DNA from: GCA-002722245 sp038154685
GTDB lineage: Bacteria; Bacteroidota; Bacteroidia; Flavobacteriales_C; GCA-002722245
Direction: 5' to 3'
NCBI GenBank assembly: GCA_038154685.1
Contig: JAYPYW010000006.1
Coordinates: forward strand, 20,672-84,671
DNA: 64,000 nucleotides
Shown here: in pieces, positions 1 through 9,013 of the stretch
Layout of the letters: every line of letters starts with the position of its first letter
Position numbering within the stretch: the first letter of the stretch is position 1
Notes under the pieces: generated by a model
Database searches by the model: none
Told to the model about the DNA's origin: nothing
Seen by the model: only the letters and a program-made list of their open reading frames with translations
Position numbers and translations under genes: made by a program

Positions 1-2
1 TA

Positions 3-191
3 ATCCAGCACGGAGAGTTTTTCACTATGTATTCTAATTTGAATAAGGTTTTTGTAGATAAAGGAGACTCGGTTGAGACCAAGGAAGATATTGGTACCAT
101 AATTACCGATGAGAATGGTAAAACAGAAGTTCACTTTGAGATTTGGCAAGGGAATCAGAAGCAGAATCCAAGTTATTGGATTTCTAAGTAG
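3..191 (+). CDS. M23 family peptidase, C-terminal fragment
   Basis: An open frame runs in from the left edge and ends at TAG 189-191, giving 62 residues. It holds the second half of a LytM/M23 domain: HGEFFTMYSNL corresponds to the usual HGxxxxYxHL segment, followed by VDKGDSVETKEDIG and the metal-binding HFEIW (the second histidine of HxH has been replaced by F-E, as in many EnvC/NlpD-type activators where H-x-H varies). Proteins of this family cleave cell-wall peptide cross-links or, when metal ligands are lost, activate amidases. In Bacteroidota an EnvC-like protein with this C-terminus often stands alone. The N-terminal part lies outside the window, so activity cannot be judged. Confidence 0.75.
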   Translation: MQHGEFFTMYSNLNKVFVDKGDSVETKEDIGTIITDENGKTEVHFEIWQGNQKQNPSYWISK

Positions 192-208
192 TAACTATTC
201 CCTTAGTT

Positions 209-559
209 CTATAACTCAATCACCACCTCCACACTTTCCATTTCCCCTTTTACAGGAGGGTTTTGTTTAGCTACGGATAGAGTTCCAGATTCAATATCAG
301 GAAAAGTATCTAATATTTTAGTCGCAATTCTGTTGGCTACGTGTTCAATTAGTTTGGACTTGACAGCCATTTCCTCGCGAATTATTTTGTTAAGTTGGGA
401 ATAATCCACCGTTCCGTTTAAATCATCGTTCAAGGCAGCTTCCGAGAAATCAATATCTATTTCAAGATTCACGGTATACCATTGTCCTACCTTTTGTTCT
501 ACTTCAAAAACACCATGGTAGGCGTAAACTTCTATGTTGTTTAAACAGATTGTTCCCAT
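209..559 (-). CDS. folB: dihydroneopterin aldolase FolB
   Basis: 116 residues, the usual size of FolB. It converts 7,8-dihydroneopterin to 6-hydroxymethyl-dihydropterin and glycolaldehyde in cytoplasmic folate synthesis. The N-terminal ICLNNIEVYAYHGVFEVEQ and the C-terminal KQNPPVKG (the K-x-x-P-P-x-x-G catalytic lysine segment) are both present, and HVANRIATKIL matches the conserved helix. The start ATG shares one base with the glnS stop (TAATG), so the two are translationally coupled; the glnS-folB order is common in Bacteroidota. Confidence 0.93.
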   Translation of the reverse strand: MGTICLNNIEVYAYHGVFEVEQKVGQWYTVNLEIDIDFSEAALNDDLNGTVDYSQLNKIIREEMAVKSKLIEHVANRIATKILDTFPDIESGTLSVAKQNPPVKGEMESVEVVIEL

Positions 560-2205
560 TACTTTTTCTTGTCTCTTAAGGTAACAGTTCTATTGAATAC
601 GATGTTGTCTGGAGTTGAATCCTTATCCACGCAGAAGTAACCGGTTCTATCAAATTGAACAGTAGTTCCAGGAGTTAAATCTTTAACAGAAGGCTCAACT
701 AAAGCATCTATAACTTCAAGAGAATCTGGGTTGATATCATCCATAAAGTCTCTTCCTCCTTCTTCAGGGTTTTCAGAGTTAAATAAACCTTCGTACAAAT
801 TCACTTTAGCCTTTAAAGCATGCTCTGCACTTACCCAGTGAATAGTTCCTTTGATCTTTCTACCATCATCACTCCATCCACCTTTAGTTGTTGGATCGTA
901 AGTACATAAAAGTTCAGTGATGTTTCCTTCAGCGTCTTTTATAACTTCGTTACAAGTAATGTAATATCCGTGCTTAAACCTAACTTCTTTTCCGATTGTT
1001 AATCGGAAGAACTTCTTTGGTGCATCTTCCATAAAATCTGCTCGCTCAATATATAAAGTTCTGCTTATTGGCATTTCTCTTGTTCCAGCCGACTCATCTT
1101 CTGGGTTGTTTTTAGCCTCACACATCTCCACTTTACCTTCTTCGAAGTTGGTGATGGTAACTTTTAATGGATCTAAAACAGCCATCACTCTGTTTGCCGT
1201 TTTGTTAAGTACCTGACGAGTATAGTAGTCTAAACGCGTCATTTCAGTTATTGAGTTTCTTTTAGAAACCCCAATACCTTCAGCTAAATCTCTAATTGCT
1301 TGCGCTGGGATTCCTCTTCTTCTAATTCCTGCCAGAGTAGTTAACCTTGGATCGTCCCAACCAGCAACAACACCCTCATCGATTAATTTCTTAACCTTTC
1401 TTTTACTTGTTACTGAGTTAGATATGTTTAACCTTGCCATCTCAATTTGTTGAGGTTTAGTAGGTGTATTAATCTTATTATTAAACCATTCGTATAACGG
1501 ACGGTGAACTTCAAATTCTAATGTACAAACAGAGTGTGTTATACCTTCAATAGCATCACTTACACCATGTGCAAAATCATAAATTGGGTAAATAACCCAA
1601 TCGGTTCCAGTTCGGTGATGCGCTTGTTTAATGATTCGATACATTAAAGGATCACGCATGTGCATATTTGGATGAGCCATATCAATTTTAGCTCTTAAAG
1701 TCATTACTCCTTCTTCAACTTCACCATTCTTCATTTTATTGAACAGCTCTAAGTTTTCTTCAACAGTTCTGTCTCTAAAAGGAGAGTTTGTTCCTGGTTC
1801 TGTTGGAGTACCTTTAGATTTCGCCATTTCTTCAGCAGACTGCTCACAAACGTATGCGTCTCCTTGCTTAATAAGCTGAATAGCGTATTCGTATAATTGT
1901 TGGAAATGGTCGGATGTATGTAATTCTTTTTCCCATTTAAATCCTAACCATTCAATGTTTTCTTTGATTGCATCAACAAACTCCTGCTTTTCGGCAGTAG
2001 GGTTGGTGTCGTCAAAACGAAGATTAACCTTACCATTGTATTGTTCACCTAATCCAAAGTTTAAACAAATAGCTTTAGCATGACCAATGTGTAAGTATCC
2101 ATTTGGTTCTGGAGGGAAACGTGTATAAATTTCTTTATGCTTACCTGATGCTAAATCGTTTTCAATGATTTGCTCAATGAAGTTTAATGATCTTTCTTCT
2201 TCCAT
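559..2205 (-). CDS. glnS: glutaminyl-tRNA synthetase
   Basis: 548 residues. Class I aminoacyl-tRNA synthetase charging tRNA-Gln. The HIGH signature appears as PPEPNGYLHIGHAKA near residue 31 and the KMSKS equivalent as VTSKRKVKKL near residue 265. The C-terminal third carries the two anticodon-binding beta barrels of GlnRS. PPEPNGYLHIGH is the form typical of GlnRS rather than GluRS, so this is a true GlnRS and not a non-discriminating GluRS. Start ATG at 2205, followed downstream by folB with a one-base overlap. Confidence 0.97.
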   Translation of the reverse strand: MEEERSLNFIEQIIENDLASGKHKEIYTRFPPEPNGYLHIGHAKAICLNFGLGEQYNGKVNLRFDDTNPTAEKQEFVDAIKENIEWLGFKWEKELHTSDHFQQLYEYAIQLIKQGDAYVCEQSAEEMAKSKGTPTEPGTNSPFRDRTVEENLELFNKMKNGEVEEGVMTLRAKIDMAHPNMHMRDPLMYRIIKQAHHRTGTDWVIYPIYDFAHGVSDAIEGITHSVCTLEFEVHRPLYEWFNNKINTPTKPQQIEMARLNISNSVTSKRKVKKLIDEGVVAGWDDPRLTTLAGIRRRGIPAQAIRDLAEGIGVSKRNSITEMTRLDYYTRQVLNKTANRVMAVLDPLKVTITNFEEGKVEMCEAKNNPEDESAGTREMPISRTLYIERADFMEDAPKKFFRLTIGKEVRFKHGYYITCNEVIKDAEGNITELLCTYDPTTKGGWSDDGRKIKGTIHWVSAEHALKAKVNLYEGLFNSENPEEGGRDFMDDINPDSLEVIDALVEPSVKDLTPGTTVQFDRTGYFCVDKDSTPDNIVFNRTVTLRDKKK

Positions 2206-2225
2206 AATTCTTTTTTTAGCCTTCC

Positions 2226-2297
2226 CACCGCCCTTCGACTCCGCTCAGGATGACTTGGCGCACGGATTGTCACCCTGAGCGGAGTCGAAGGGCGGTG
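2226..2297. repeat. palindromic dispersed repeat, family A
   Basis: Inverted arms of about 29 bases (2226-2254 and 2269-2297), core CCTTCGACTCCGCTCAGG, separated by 14 bases. Sits between glnS and the M1 peptidase stop. The same core recurs at 39801-39878 and 53432-53495. It would fold into a long hairpin and could end transcription of the M1 gene, although no U-tract follows. Confidence 0.85.
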
Positions 2298-2303
2298 CTA
2301 GAC

Positions 2304-5003
2304 TTATTTTTTTTCGTTAGTTTCTTCTTCTTCATTCCCCTCTTCAAAAGGAGGTAATTCAGTAGAATCGAAACCAGCTTTTTTGTAATCTTCTTTTACT
2401 TTTTTATCAATCTCAGCGTTGAATATTTCTTTAATTAAGTCGGCCAATCTTTTATCGTGATCCAATAACTCTTGGTGCTTTTCTTCTAATAATTTTAAAT
2501 CGTAAGGCTTTCCTTTAGAAGATTCACGCTTGTCCTTTATGTCTTTTCTAATATCCTCAATTCGCTTGATGTTGCGTTTTCTTAAACTCTGAATGGCTTC
2601 TCCAGCCGCTTGTCTAACTTTTTTGTTATTCTCATGGATAGCTTCCTCCTTAATAGCCTTACAAGCTTTCCAGATTACTTCATTGTTTTTCTCTGATAGG
2701 TACTTTGCATATTGATTAATAACATAAGCTTTGTTGCGGGCTTCCACTTGTTTCATAGCCCAGTTGTACCATTTACGTTTACTTTCATCCTTAACAGATG
2801 TATACATTTTGGCTAGAGAAGTAATTACCCTGTAATCTGTACTCTTTTCCATTCCGTATGCACGTAATAAGGCATCTTCACGAGCTAAATTTTCTAAAGC
2901 CTCTAGCGCGGATAGTTTAACATTTATAGAGGAATCATTTAGCGCTTTTTTGTAAAAAGTAATCAGATTGCTGTCGTTTGGCCAAGTTCTTTCAATCATT
3001 GAAACGGCAGCCATTCTTACATCGGACGATTCATCCTTTTTATACATATCGAAAAGAAAATCTTTATGTTCTTCGGTTTGGGCTTCATCAAATGCACCCA
3101 TAAAATAAAGTGCTAGTTTCCTGAAAGAATCAAAAGTATCTCGAGTAGCAATATTCATCATTTCCCAATTGGTAATTGATGTGTCACCTCTCATTTGAAG
3201 CATTGCCTCTAATTTGGTTCTATAATTTTCTCCCTTTGTGAAAAGTGTTTTCGCCTCTTCTGGTTTAAGCTGTTGATTTAATTCCATCAGTAGCACTTTC
3301 TTAGCATCAAAGTTTACAGCTTCAGCGTCACCAAGCCCTTCGAAAACAAAGCTTTCATTCCTTTGGGTAACGGTAATTTCTTTTCTTTTTGCCTTTCCTC
3401 CAAAATAAACATCTACCGATACTGGTAACCGAAATGTAGGTTGATCGTTTGGTTGAACTTGAGCAACATTTAAGATTAAAGAATCTCCTTGGTGTTCCCA
3501 GTTCACATTTAAAATAGGATGACCTTTATCTAAAAACCATTGATTGAAGAACCAATTTAAATCCTGCCCAGTTACTTCTTCAAAAGCCATTCGTAAATCG
3601 TGTACTTCGGCAGATTTAAACGCTCTGTTATTTAAGTAAAGTTTTAACGATTCAAAGAACGCTTCATCTCCAACTAAGTCTCTTAACATGTGTAAGATTC
3701 TTCCCCCTTTTTCATAAGAATGACGGTCGAACATGTCTTCTCTATCTTTATAATGGAACCTAATCAAATTCACCCTTGGTGTATCTTGGAGGTATGAATA
3801 ATAATCAACCCTTAGGTGTTTGTCTGCTTTAACCTTTCCGTACTTGTACTCAATCCATAAGTACTCACCGTAGGTAGCAAAACTCTCATTAAGCGGCAAA
3901 TTACTCCAAGACTCACAAGTAACTAAATCACCAAACCAGTGGTGGAATAATTCGTGTGCTACAACATCTTCATGATTAAAATCGATCTGTTGTTCAGGTG
4001 TTGTGAAAATCCATTTTCCATGAATAACAGCCCCTGTATTTTCCATTGCTCCAGAAACATAATCGGAAACAACCACCTGATGGTATTTATCCCATGGGTA
4101 TTCATAACCCAATTTTTTAGAATAGAAATCTAACATTTCAGGGGTATTTCCAAACACTCCCATTGCATTAGCAGAGTCTTTTTGAGGTACATAATAGTGT
4201 ACTTGTTTTCCTTTCCATTCATCTTTTATAACAGCAAATTTTCCAACAGCCATCATCAATAGGTAAGGTGCGTGTGGCTTATCTTGCTTCCAGTAATCCG
4301 TTCGTGTTCCGTCGTTATTTTTTGTACTTGAGATTAATAACCCATTAGATAAAGTTTGGAATTGATCATCTACAATAATCTTTAATTCTTGCGTTGTTTT
4401 TTCGTTTGGCGCATCAATGGTAGGGAACCAGCAAGATGAAGCTTCGGTTTCTCCCTGCGTCCAAATTTGTTGAGGCTTAGCTTTGTCTCTGGCTAACGGA
4501 TTAATAAAATACAAACCTTTATCATCCGTAATCGCTTTGCTACCTCCACTTGTTAGTTCGTTAGGTTTAGCTAAGTATTCGATAACAATTTGAATGGTAT
4601 CGGATCTTTTGTAAGTTTTAGGAAGTGGAATAGTTAATTGAAGAGAATCGTATTCAAAATTTAATGAAGCTGAGGTTCCTGAAGTGTCATACATGCCAGC
4701 GGAATAAAACGTCATTCCTTTAGCATCTAATACCAACTCATTAGTCTCATAAAAATATGGACTTAAGGTTAAGATTGCCTTTCCTTTTAGTTGCTGATGA
4801 TCCCAGTTTGGGGCAACTTCCAAATTAGTATGAATTAAATCGAAAGTCCTTGTCTCAGATGGCCTGTAAGGATATTCGGCCTTATGTTGTTTTACTATTG
4901 TAGTGACTTTAGCCTTATTTATTTGACCAGCTTCTTGTTTAGTTGGTAAACAAGCATGAAGTATCAAGGCAAAAAGAGGTAGTAAAACAATCGATTTTTT
5001 CAT
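2304..5003 (-). CDS. M1 family zinc aminopeptidase lipoprotein with HEAT-like C-terminus
   Basis: 899 residues. Gluzincin aminopeptidase removing N-terminal residues from peptides. GAMEN exopeptidase motif at 318-322, zinc site HELFHH at 350-355 with the third ligand E373 in LPLNESFA. The N-terminus is a lipoprotein signal ending LHAC (Cys 18), so it is probably anchored in the periplasm or outer membrane. Residues from about 590 form short alpha-helical repeats (SSDVRMAAVSMIER, NVKLSALEALEN, NKKVRQAAGEAI) of HEAT type; the last 70 residues are charged and coiled. Longer than a minimal M1 enzyme because of this C-terminal solenoid. A perfect TAnnTTTG box lies 4 bases before the ATG. Confidence 0.95.
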   Translation of the reverse strand: MKKSIVLLPLFALILHACLPTKQEAGQINKAKVTTIVKQHKAEYPYRPSETRTFDLIHTNLEVAPNWDHQQLKGKAILTLSPYFYETNELVLDAKGMTFYSAGMYDTSGTSASLNFEYDSLQLTIPLPKTYKRSDTIQIVIEYLAKPNELTSGGSKAITDDKGLYFINPLARDKAKPQQIWTQGETEASSCWFPTIDAPNEKTTQELKIIVDDQFQTLSNGLLISSTKNNDGTRTDYWKQDKPHAPYLLMMAVGKFAVIKDEWKGKQVHYYVPQKDSANAMGVFGNTPEMLDFYSKKLGYEYPWDKYHQVVVSDYVSGAMENTGAVIHGKWIFTTPEQQIDFNHEDVVAHELFHHWFGDLVTCESWSNLPLNESFATYGEYLWIEYKYGKVKADKHLRVDYYSYLQDTPRVNLIRFHYKDREDMFDRHSYEKGGRILHMLRDLVGDEAFFESLKLYLNNRAFKSAEVHDLRMAFEEVTGQDLNWFFNQWFLDKGHPILNVNWEHQGDSLILNVAQVQPNDQPTFRLPVSVDVYFGGKAKRKEITVTQRNESFVFEGLGDAEAVNFDAKKVLLMELNQQLKPEEAKTLFTKGENYRTKLEAMLQMRGDTSITNWEMMNIATRDTFDSFRKLALYFMGAFDEAQTEEHKDFLFDMYKKDESSDVRMAAVSMIERTWPNDSNLITFYKKALNDSSINVKLSALEALENLAREDALLRAYGMEKSTDYRVITSLAKMYTSVKDESKRKWYNWAMKQVEARNKAYVINQYAKYLSEKNNEVIWKACKAIKEEAIHENNKKVRQAAGEAIQSLRKRNIKRIEDIRKDIKDKRESSKGKPYDLKLLEEKHQELLDHDKRLADLIKEIFNAEIDKKVKEDYKKAGFDSTELPPFEEGNEEEETNEKK

Positions 5004-5007
5004 GGTG

Positions 5008-5015
5008 CAAAGTTA
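5008..5015 (-). promoter_or_regulatory. -7 promoter box for the M1 aminopeptidase
   Basis: Minus-strand TAACTTTG, a perfect match to the Bacteroidota -7 element TAnnTTTG. Only 4 bases separate its G from the ATG at 5003, so the transcript probably starts at or next to the start codon. No clear -33 TTTG is seen. Confidence 0.6.
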
Positions 5016-5033
5016 GTGAATAACCCACAGAGA

Positions 5034-5534
5034 TTAGTAGTTCTCTTTAGAAAGTTCTTTGATTATAGATTCCTGCTTTGGATAGGTTTCCAGTAACTCA
5101 CTTGTTTTAAATAATTCGAAATCTTGGAAGTCGAATCCAGGAGCTACCATACAACCAACTAAAGAGTATATTCCAGCACTTTTAGATCCGAAAATTGTAC
5201 CAGCTGGAACAACAGCTTGTAAAACTTCTCCTTGATCCAGTTTAGGTCCAATTTTAAGTTCTTCTAACTCGCCGTTTTTATGGATCACAAAAACAGAAAG
5301 TGGGTCCCCTGCATGGTAATACCAAATTTCATCTGATTTTATGCGGTGGAAATGAGAAACATTGCCCTCCTCCATTAAGAAATATATGCTTGTTGAATAT
5401 GGTCTTTCTCCTTCAAATCCTTCAGGAGAGAATGAATCTTTGGAGCGATAAATTTCTTTGAAGTAACCACCTTCAGGATGGGCTAATAACTCGAGGTTTT
5501 CAACCCAGTATTTTGCGTTTTTCATATTTTTCAT
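5034..5534 (-). CDS. cupin superfamily protein (DUF985 / Cupin_5)
   Basis: 166 residues, matching the Cupin_5 (DUF985) family: an N-terminal helix with LELLAHPEGGYFKEIYRS, then STSIYFLMEEG, SHFHRIKSDEIWYYHAGDPL (metal-type histidines and glutamate of the first cupin box), and VPAGTIFG plus YSLVGCMVAPGFDFQDFEL for the second. Function of the family is not firmly established; some members are annotated as epimerase-like cupins. Two candidate ATGs (5534 and 5525) are three codons apart; either is possible. It follows pgk but the pgk terminator lies between them. Confidence 0.85.
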   Translation of the reverse strand: MKNMKNAKYWVENLELLAHPEGGYFKEIYRSKDSFSPEGFEGERPYSTSIYFLMEEGNVSHFHRIKSDEIWYYHAGDPLSVFVIHKNGELEELKIGPKLDQGEVLQAVVPAGTIFGSKSAGIYSLVGCMVAPGFDFQDFELFKTSELLETYPKQESIIKELSKENY

Positions 5535-5540
5535 TGATAC

Positions 5541-5573
5541 AAAAAAAGCCCCAAAAAGGGGCTTAATATTCTG
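5541..5573 (-). terminator. rho-independent terminator of pgk
   Basis: Minus-strand hairpin AAGCCCC-TTTTT-GGGGCTT followed by a run of Ts, 14 bases after the pgk stop. Confidence 0.85.
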
Positions 5574-5586
5574 TGATTTGATCTTC

Positions 5587-6777
5587 TTAGTTTAAGATAG
5601 CATCAACACCTGGAAGAACTTTTCCTTCTAATAATTCAAGTAAAGCACCACCTCCAGTTGAGATGTATGAAACCTGATCAGCTAATCCGTATTTGTTAAT
5701 CGCAGCAACTGAGTCACCACCACCAATTAAAGTAAATGCTCCATTTTCAGTTGCTTTTACTACAGAGTTCGCGATCGCTTTGGTTCCACCTCCGAAAGTA
5801 TCCATTTCGAAAACTCCAACTGGTCCGTTCCATAAAACAGTTCCTGAACTTTCGATAACTTTTCCGAAAACCTCTCTAGATTCAGGTCCACAATCTAATC
5901 CTTCCCATCCATCAGGAATATTTCCTGCCGTTGCGATATCTGTATTTGCATCGTTTGAGAAGTCATCAGCAATTACAGAATCAACTGGTAAGTAAATATT
6001 TACTCCCTTTTCATCAGCTTGCTTTAAAACTTCTAATGCTGTATCTAGGAAATCATTTTCAACAATCGAGTTTCCAATATTTCCTCCCTTAGCTTTTGAG
6101 AATGTATATCCCATTCCTCCACCAATAATTAGGTTGTCTACTTTATCCAATAATTGGTTGATGATTTGAATTTTAGATGAAACTTTTGAACCACCCATGA
6201 TAGCAGTTAATGGTCCTTTACCAGACTTGATTGCTTTATCAATGCTTTCTAATTCTCCAGCTAATAATAATCCAAACATTTTGTCAGAAGGGAAGAACTT
6301 AGCAATGATAGTAGTAGATGCATGTGCTCTGTGAGCAGTTCCAAATGCATCATTTACATAACAATCAGCTAATTTTGATAGCTTTTCAGCAAAAGCATCG
6401 TCGCCTGCAGTTTCTTCTTTGTAAAATCTTAAGTTATCCAACAATAAAACTTCACCAGCTTTTAAATCAGCTGCAGCAGCTTCAACATCAGCACCAATAC
6501 AATCTGATACAAACTTAACTTCAACACCTAAGTGCTCAGACACTTTTGATACGATGTGCTTTAAAGAAAACTTATCTTCAGGTCCGTTTTTTGGTCTACC
6601 TAAGTGAGACATTAAAATTGCACTTCCACCTTTCTCTAAAATAGTTTTGATAGTTGGAGCTGCAGCTCTAATTCTAGTATCGTCTGTTACATTAAAGTTT
6701 TCATCTAACGGCACGTTAAAGTCAACCCTAACAATGGCTTTTTTTCCTGAAAAATCGTAATCTCTTACTGTGTTCAT
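5587..6777 (-). CDS. pgk: phosphoglycerate kinase
   Basis: 396 residues, normal length. Transfers phosphate from 1,3-bisphosphoglycerate to ADP in glycolysis. Signatures: RVDFNVPLDE at the N-terminus, MSHLGRPK, FGTAHRAHAS, GGSKVSSKI (nucleotide site lysine), GPVGVFEM and the C-terminal GGGDSVAAINKYG loop. Stands alone with its own terminator and is divergent from holB; a CACCG-TG-CGGTG palindrome at 6807-6818 lies in the shared upstream region. Confidence 0.98.
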   Translation of the reverse strand: MNTVRDYDFSGKKAIVRVDFNVPLDENFNVTDDTRIRAAAPTIKTILEKGGSAILMSHLGRPKNGPEDKFSLKHIVSKVSEHLGVEVKFVSDCIGADVEAAAADLKAGEVLLLDNLRFYKEETAGDDAFAEKLSKLADCYVNDAFGTAHRAHASTTIIAKFFPSDKMFGLLLAGELESIDKAIKSGKGPLTAIMGGSKVSSKIQIINQLLDKVDNLIIGGGMGYTFSKAKGGNIGNSIVENDFLDTALEVLKQADEKGVNIYLPVDSVIADDFSNDANTDIATAGNIPDGWEGLDCGPESREVFGKVIESSGTVLWNGPVGVFEMDTFGGGTKAIANSVVKATENGAFTLIGGGDSVAAINKYGLADQVSYISTGGGALLELLEGKVLPGVDAILN

Positions 6778-6806
6778 ATTGTAATAAATGTTTGTTCTTA
6801 ATTAAT

Positions 6807-6818
6807 CACCGTGCGGTG
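6807..6818. promoter_or_regulatory. small palindrome between pgk and holB
   Basis: CACCGTGCGGTG, 5-base arms around TG, 30 bases before the pgk start. Could be an operator, but it is short and no second copy was seen in this window. Confidence 0.25.
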
Positions 6819-6907
6819 TTCTCTCAAATTTAATGAATCTTGTTGGTTTATAATAATCTCCCGCAGAATTCACAGACTTTCACAGACTTTAGATATCTTT
6901 ATACTTC

Positions 6908-8041
6908 ATGCAATTCAAAGATGTTGTTGGACATAACGAGGTTAAAAAACACTTAATAGAAAGTGTGAATAATAATCGTATTAGCCATGCCCAACTTTTT
7001 CTTGGAGCAGAAGGAAATGGTAATTTTCAGTTAGCATTAGCTTATGCTCAATATGTGAATTGTGAAAATCCAACCGAAGAAGATTCATGTGGGAAATGTT
7101 CAAGTTGTGTTAAGTATCAAAACTTACAACATCCAGATTTAAATTTCTTTTACCCAACTGCTATTGGGAATGAGGTTAAAACTCAACCTTCCAGTAAGAA
7201 GTTATTAGCTCAGTGGATTGAAATGCTTAGTGATAAAGAGTATTTCACACTTAAGGATTGGATGAACCACATTGGTGCGGGTGAAAGATTATCAATTCTG
7301 AATAAGCTGGATAGTCAGGATATTATAAAATCTCTTTCACTTAAGAATTTCGAATCCAAGTATAAAGTAGTGATCATTTGGTGGCCAGAGAAAATGAATA
7401 TCGAATGTTCGAACAAGATCTTAAAGGTATTAGAAGAGCCTAATCCTAACTCGTTATTCCTTTTAGTTGGACATAATACTGATGAATTATTAGCTACAAT
7501 TATTTCAAGAGTTCAGATTGTAAAAACTAATCAATTGTCTTCAGATGAAATCCGACAAGGTTTATTGGATAAGGAAGGAGTTCCTGAAGATTTGGCTGAT
7601 TCGATGGCTAACATGGCTGACGGGAATTTTACACGCGCTTTGGAATTAGTTAATAACCCTGAAGGTGATGAAAAATTCATTGATTTGTTTCAAACTTGGA
7701 TGAGACTATGTTATGTAGTTGATTACTTGAACCTTGAAAAATGGGTAGATGAAATTCACAAAATGGGAAGGATTAAGCAAAAGGATTTCCTAGAATATGG
7801 ATTACGAATATTTCGAGAATGTATGGTTTACAACTATGCGAATCCGGAAATGAACAAATTGCATAGAAAAGAGGAAATTTTTAACGCTAAGTTCGCCAAG
7901 TTTATTCATGGAGGAAACATTCTCCCTATCATGGAACTTTTTGAGCATACGCATACTTCAATTTTAAGAAATGCTTACGCTAAGATTGCGTTTATGAATT
8001 TAAGCTTGAAGATGTGTAATCTGCTTAAATCAAAACCTTAA
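6908..8041 (+). CDS. holB: DNA polymerase III delta' subunit
   Basis: 377 residues. Clamp-loader delta' of the RFC/AAA+ fold. Order: N-terminal VVGHNEVKKHLIESV, SHAQLFLGAEGNG in place of Walker A (the lysine is missing, as expected for the non-hydrolysing delta'), a zinc module with Cys residues in CENPTEEDSCGKCSSC, then LKVLEEPNPNSLFLLV and a sensor region where the usual SRC reads SRV. The C-terminal collar domain is present. Start ATG is 6 bases after TATCTTTA, one mismatch from the -7 consensus. Confidence 0.93.
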   Translation: MQFKDVVGHNEVKKHLIESVNNNRISHAQLFLGAEGNGNFQLALAYAQYVNCENPTEEDSCGKCSSCVKYQNLQHPDLNFFYPTAIGNEVKTQPSSKKLLAQWIEMLSDKEYFTLKDWMNHIGAGERLSILNKLDSQDIIKSLSLKNFESKYKVVIIWWPEKMNIECSNKILKVLEEPNPNSLFLLVGHNTDELLATIISRVQIVKTNQLSSDEIRQGLLDKEGVPEDLADSMANMADGNFTRALELVNNPEGDEKFIDLFQTWMRLCYVVDYLNLEKWVDEIHKMGRIKQKDFLEYGLRIFRECMVYNYANPEMNKLHRKEEIFNAKFAKFIHGGNILPIMELFEHTHTSILRNAYAKIAFMNLSLKMCNLLKSKP

Positions 8042-8048
8042 TTACTGT

Positions 8049-8085
8049 CTTTTTGTCGCCCGCGGGTGCCGCGGGCGTCAAAAAG
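8049..8085. repeat. GC-rich hairpin after holB
   Basis: Imperfect inverted arms around CGCCCGCGG / CCGCGGGCG with flanking CTTTTTG / CAAAAAG; 17-base arms and a 3-base loop. It resembles the termini of the element at 34193-34409. A second small hairpin (GACTGC...GCAGTC) follows at 8092-8110. No U-tract follows, so classic termination is uncertain. Confidence 0.6.
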
Positions 8086-8133
8086 AAAAAAGACTGCTTC
8101 GGGGGCAGTCGTCTGACTTTTCAAACTAAAACA

Positions 8134-8143
8134 NNNNNNNNNN
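8134..8143. other. assembly gap (10 N)
   Basis: Ten Ns in the holB-hemD intergenic space, next to the palindromic sequence above. Same length as the two other gaps in the window, so it is a placeholder and not a measured distance. Confidence 0.95.
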
Positions 8144-8197
8144 CTTATAAATCGTAAAATTTCAAAGAATATTGTGCCGAAATAACGAATTGTAAAT

Positions 8198-8229
8198 AAA
8201 AAAGCCAGATCAATCGATCTGGCTTTTTT
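8198..8229 (-). terminator. terminator of hemD operon
   Basis: Hairpin AGCCAGATC / GATCTGGCT with A and T runs on both sides (bidirectional in form). It lies 18 bases beyond the hemD stop and may also serve holB from the other side. Confidence 0.85.
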
Positions 8230-8246
8230 GTTGAATTATTTTAATT

Positions 8247-8993
8247 CTAATTATGTTCTTTTATATAAGTTTCAATAGCACCTGTCATCGATGGGGCGTT
8301 TGGTGCAGGGGCTGCAATGTTTATATTCAGTCCAGCTTTTTCTGCTGCTTTTTTAGTTGTTTCTCCAAAAACTGCAATTCTAGTATCATTTTGTTTAAAC
8401 TCCGGGAAGTTTTTAAATAATGATTCGATTCCTGCAGGGCTGTAAAAAACTAAGCAATCATAGAATACATTTTCTAAATCACTTAAATCACTAACAACAG
8501 TTCTATAAAGAATAGCTCTTTGGTAGTTGATCCCAGCTTCAGCTAACTGATTTGGAATAACATCTTTTAAAATGTCCGAAGAAGGTAAAATGAATTTTTC
8601 ATTTTTATGCTTCTTAATCAATTCCATTAACTCAACAAACCTTTGTCTACCATGGAAGATTTTTCTTTTACGGTAAACAACATGCTTTTGTAAATACAAC
8701 GCAACAGCCTCAGAAACACAGAAGTATTTTAAAGAATCTGGAACTGAATACCTCGTCTTTTCACAAATTCTGAAGAAATGGTCAACAGCTTTTCTAGAAG
8801 TTAAGATAACAGCAGTGAAGTCAGCAAAATTTATTTTTTGCTCTCTAAATTCTTTAACTCCAACACCTTCAACGTGAATAAAAGATCTGAAATCAACCTT
8901 TACATCGTGTTTATCACTTAATCCAAAATAAGGTGACTTTTTATTCTCCGGTTTCGGTTGTGAAACCAGGATTGACTTAATTGCTTTCCCCAT
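8247..8993 (-). CDS. hemD: uroporphyrinogen-III synthase
   Basis: 248 residues, HemD fold. Closes hydroxymethylbilane to uroporphyrinogen III with ring D inversion in haem and corrin synthesis. Two Rossmann-like halves: ILVSQPKPE at the start, FTAVILTSRKAVDHFF, then GHRQ-type linker, YDCLVFYSPAGIESLF and RIAVFGETTKKAAEKAGL, the last being the typical HemD segment. Weak sequence conservation is normal for this enzyme. Last gene of a run yceI-DUF5777-DUF4271-hemD; the neighbouring DUF4271 gene is a frequent companion in Bacteroidota. Confidence 0.88.
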   Translation of the reverse strand: MGKAIKSILVSQPKPENKKSPYFGLSDKHDVKVDFRSFIHVEGVGVKEFREQKINFADFTAVILTSRKAVDHFFRICEKTRYSVPDSLKYFCVSEAVALYLQKHVVYRKRKIFHGRQRFVELMELIKKHKNEKFILPSSDILKDVIPNQLAEAGINYQRAILYRTVVSDLSDLENVFYDCLVFYSPAGIESLFKNFPEFKQNDTRIAVFGETTKKAAEKAGLNINIAAPAPNAPSMTGAIETYIKEHN

Positions 8994-9013
8994 GTATACT
9001 CCGTTTTGCTTTG

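Noticed and set aside
5693..5995. 100-codon plus-strand frame inside pgk
   Set aside because: Antisense to the highly conserved pgk; no independent evidence.
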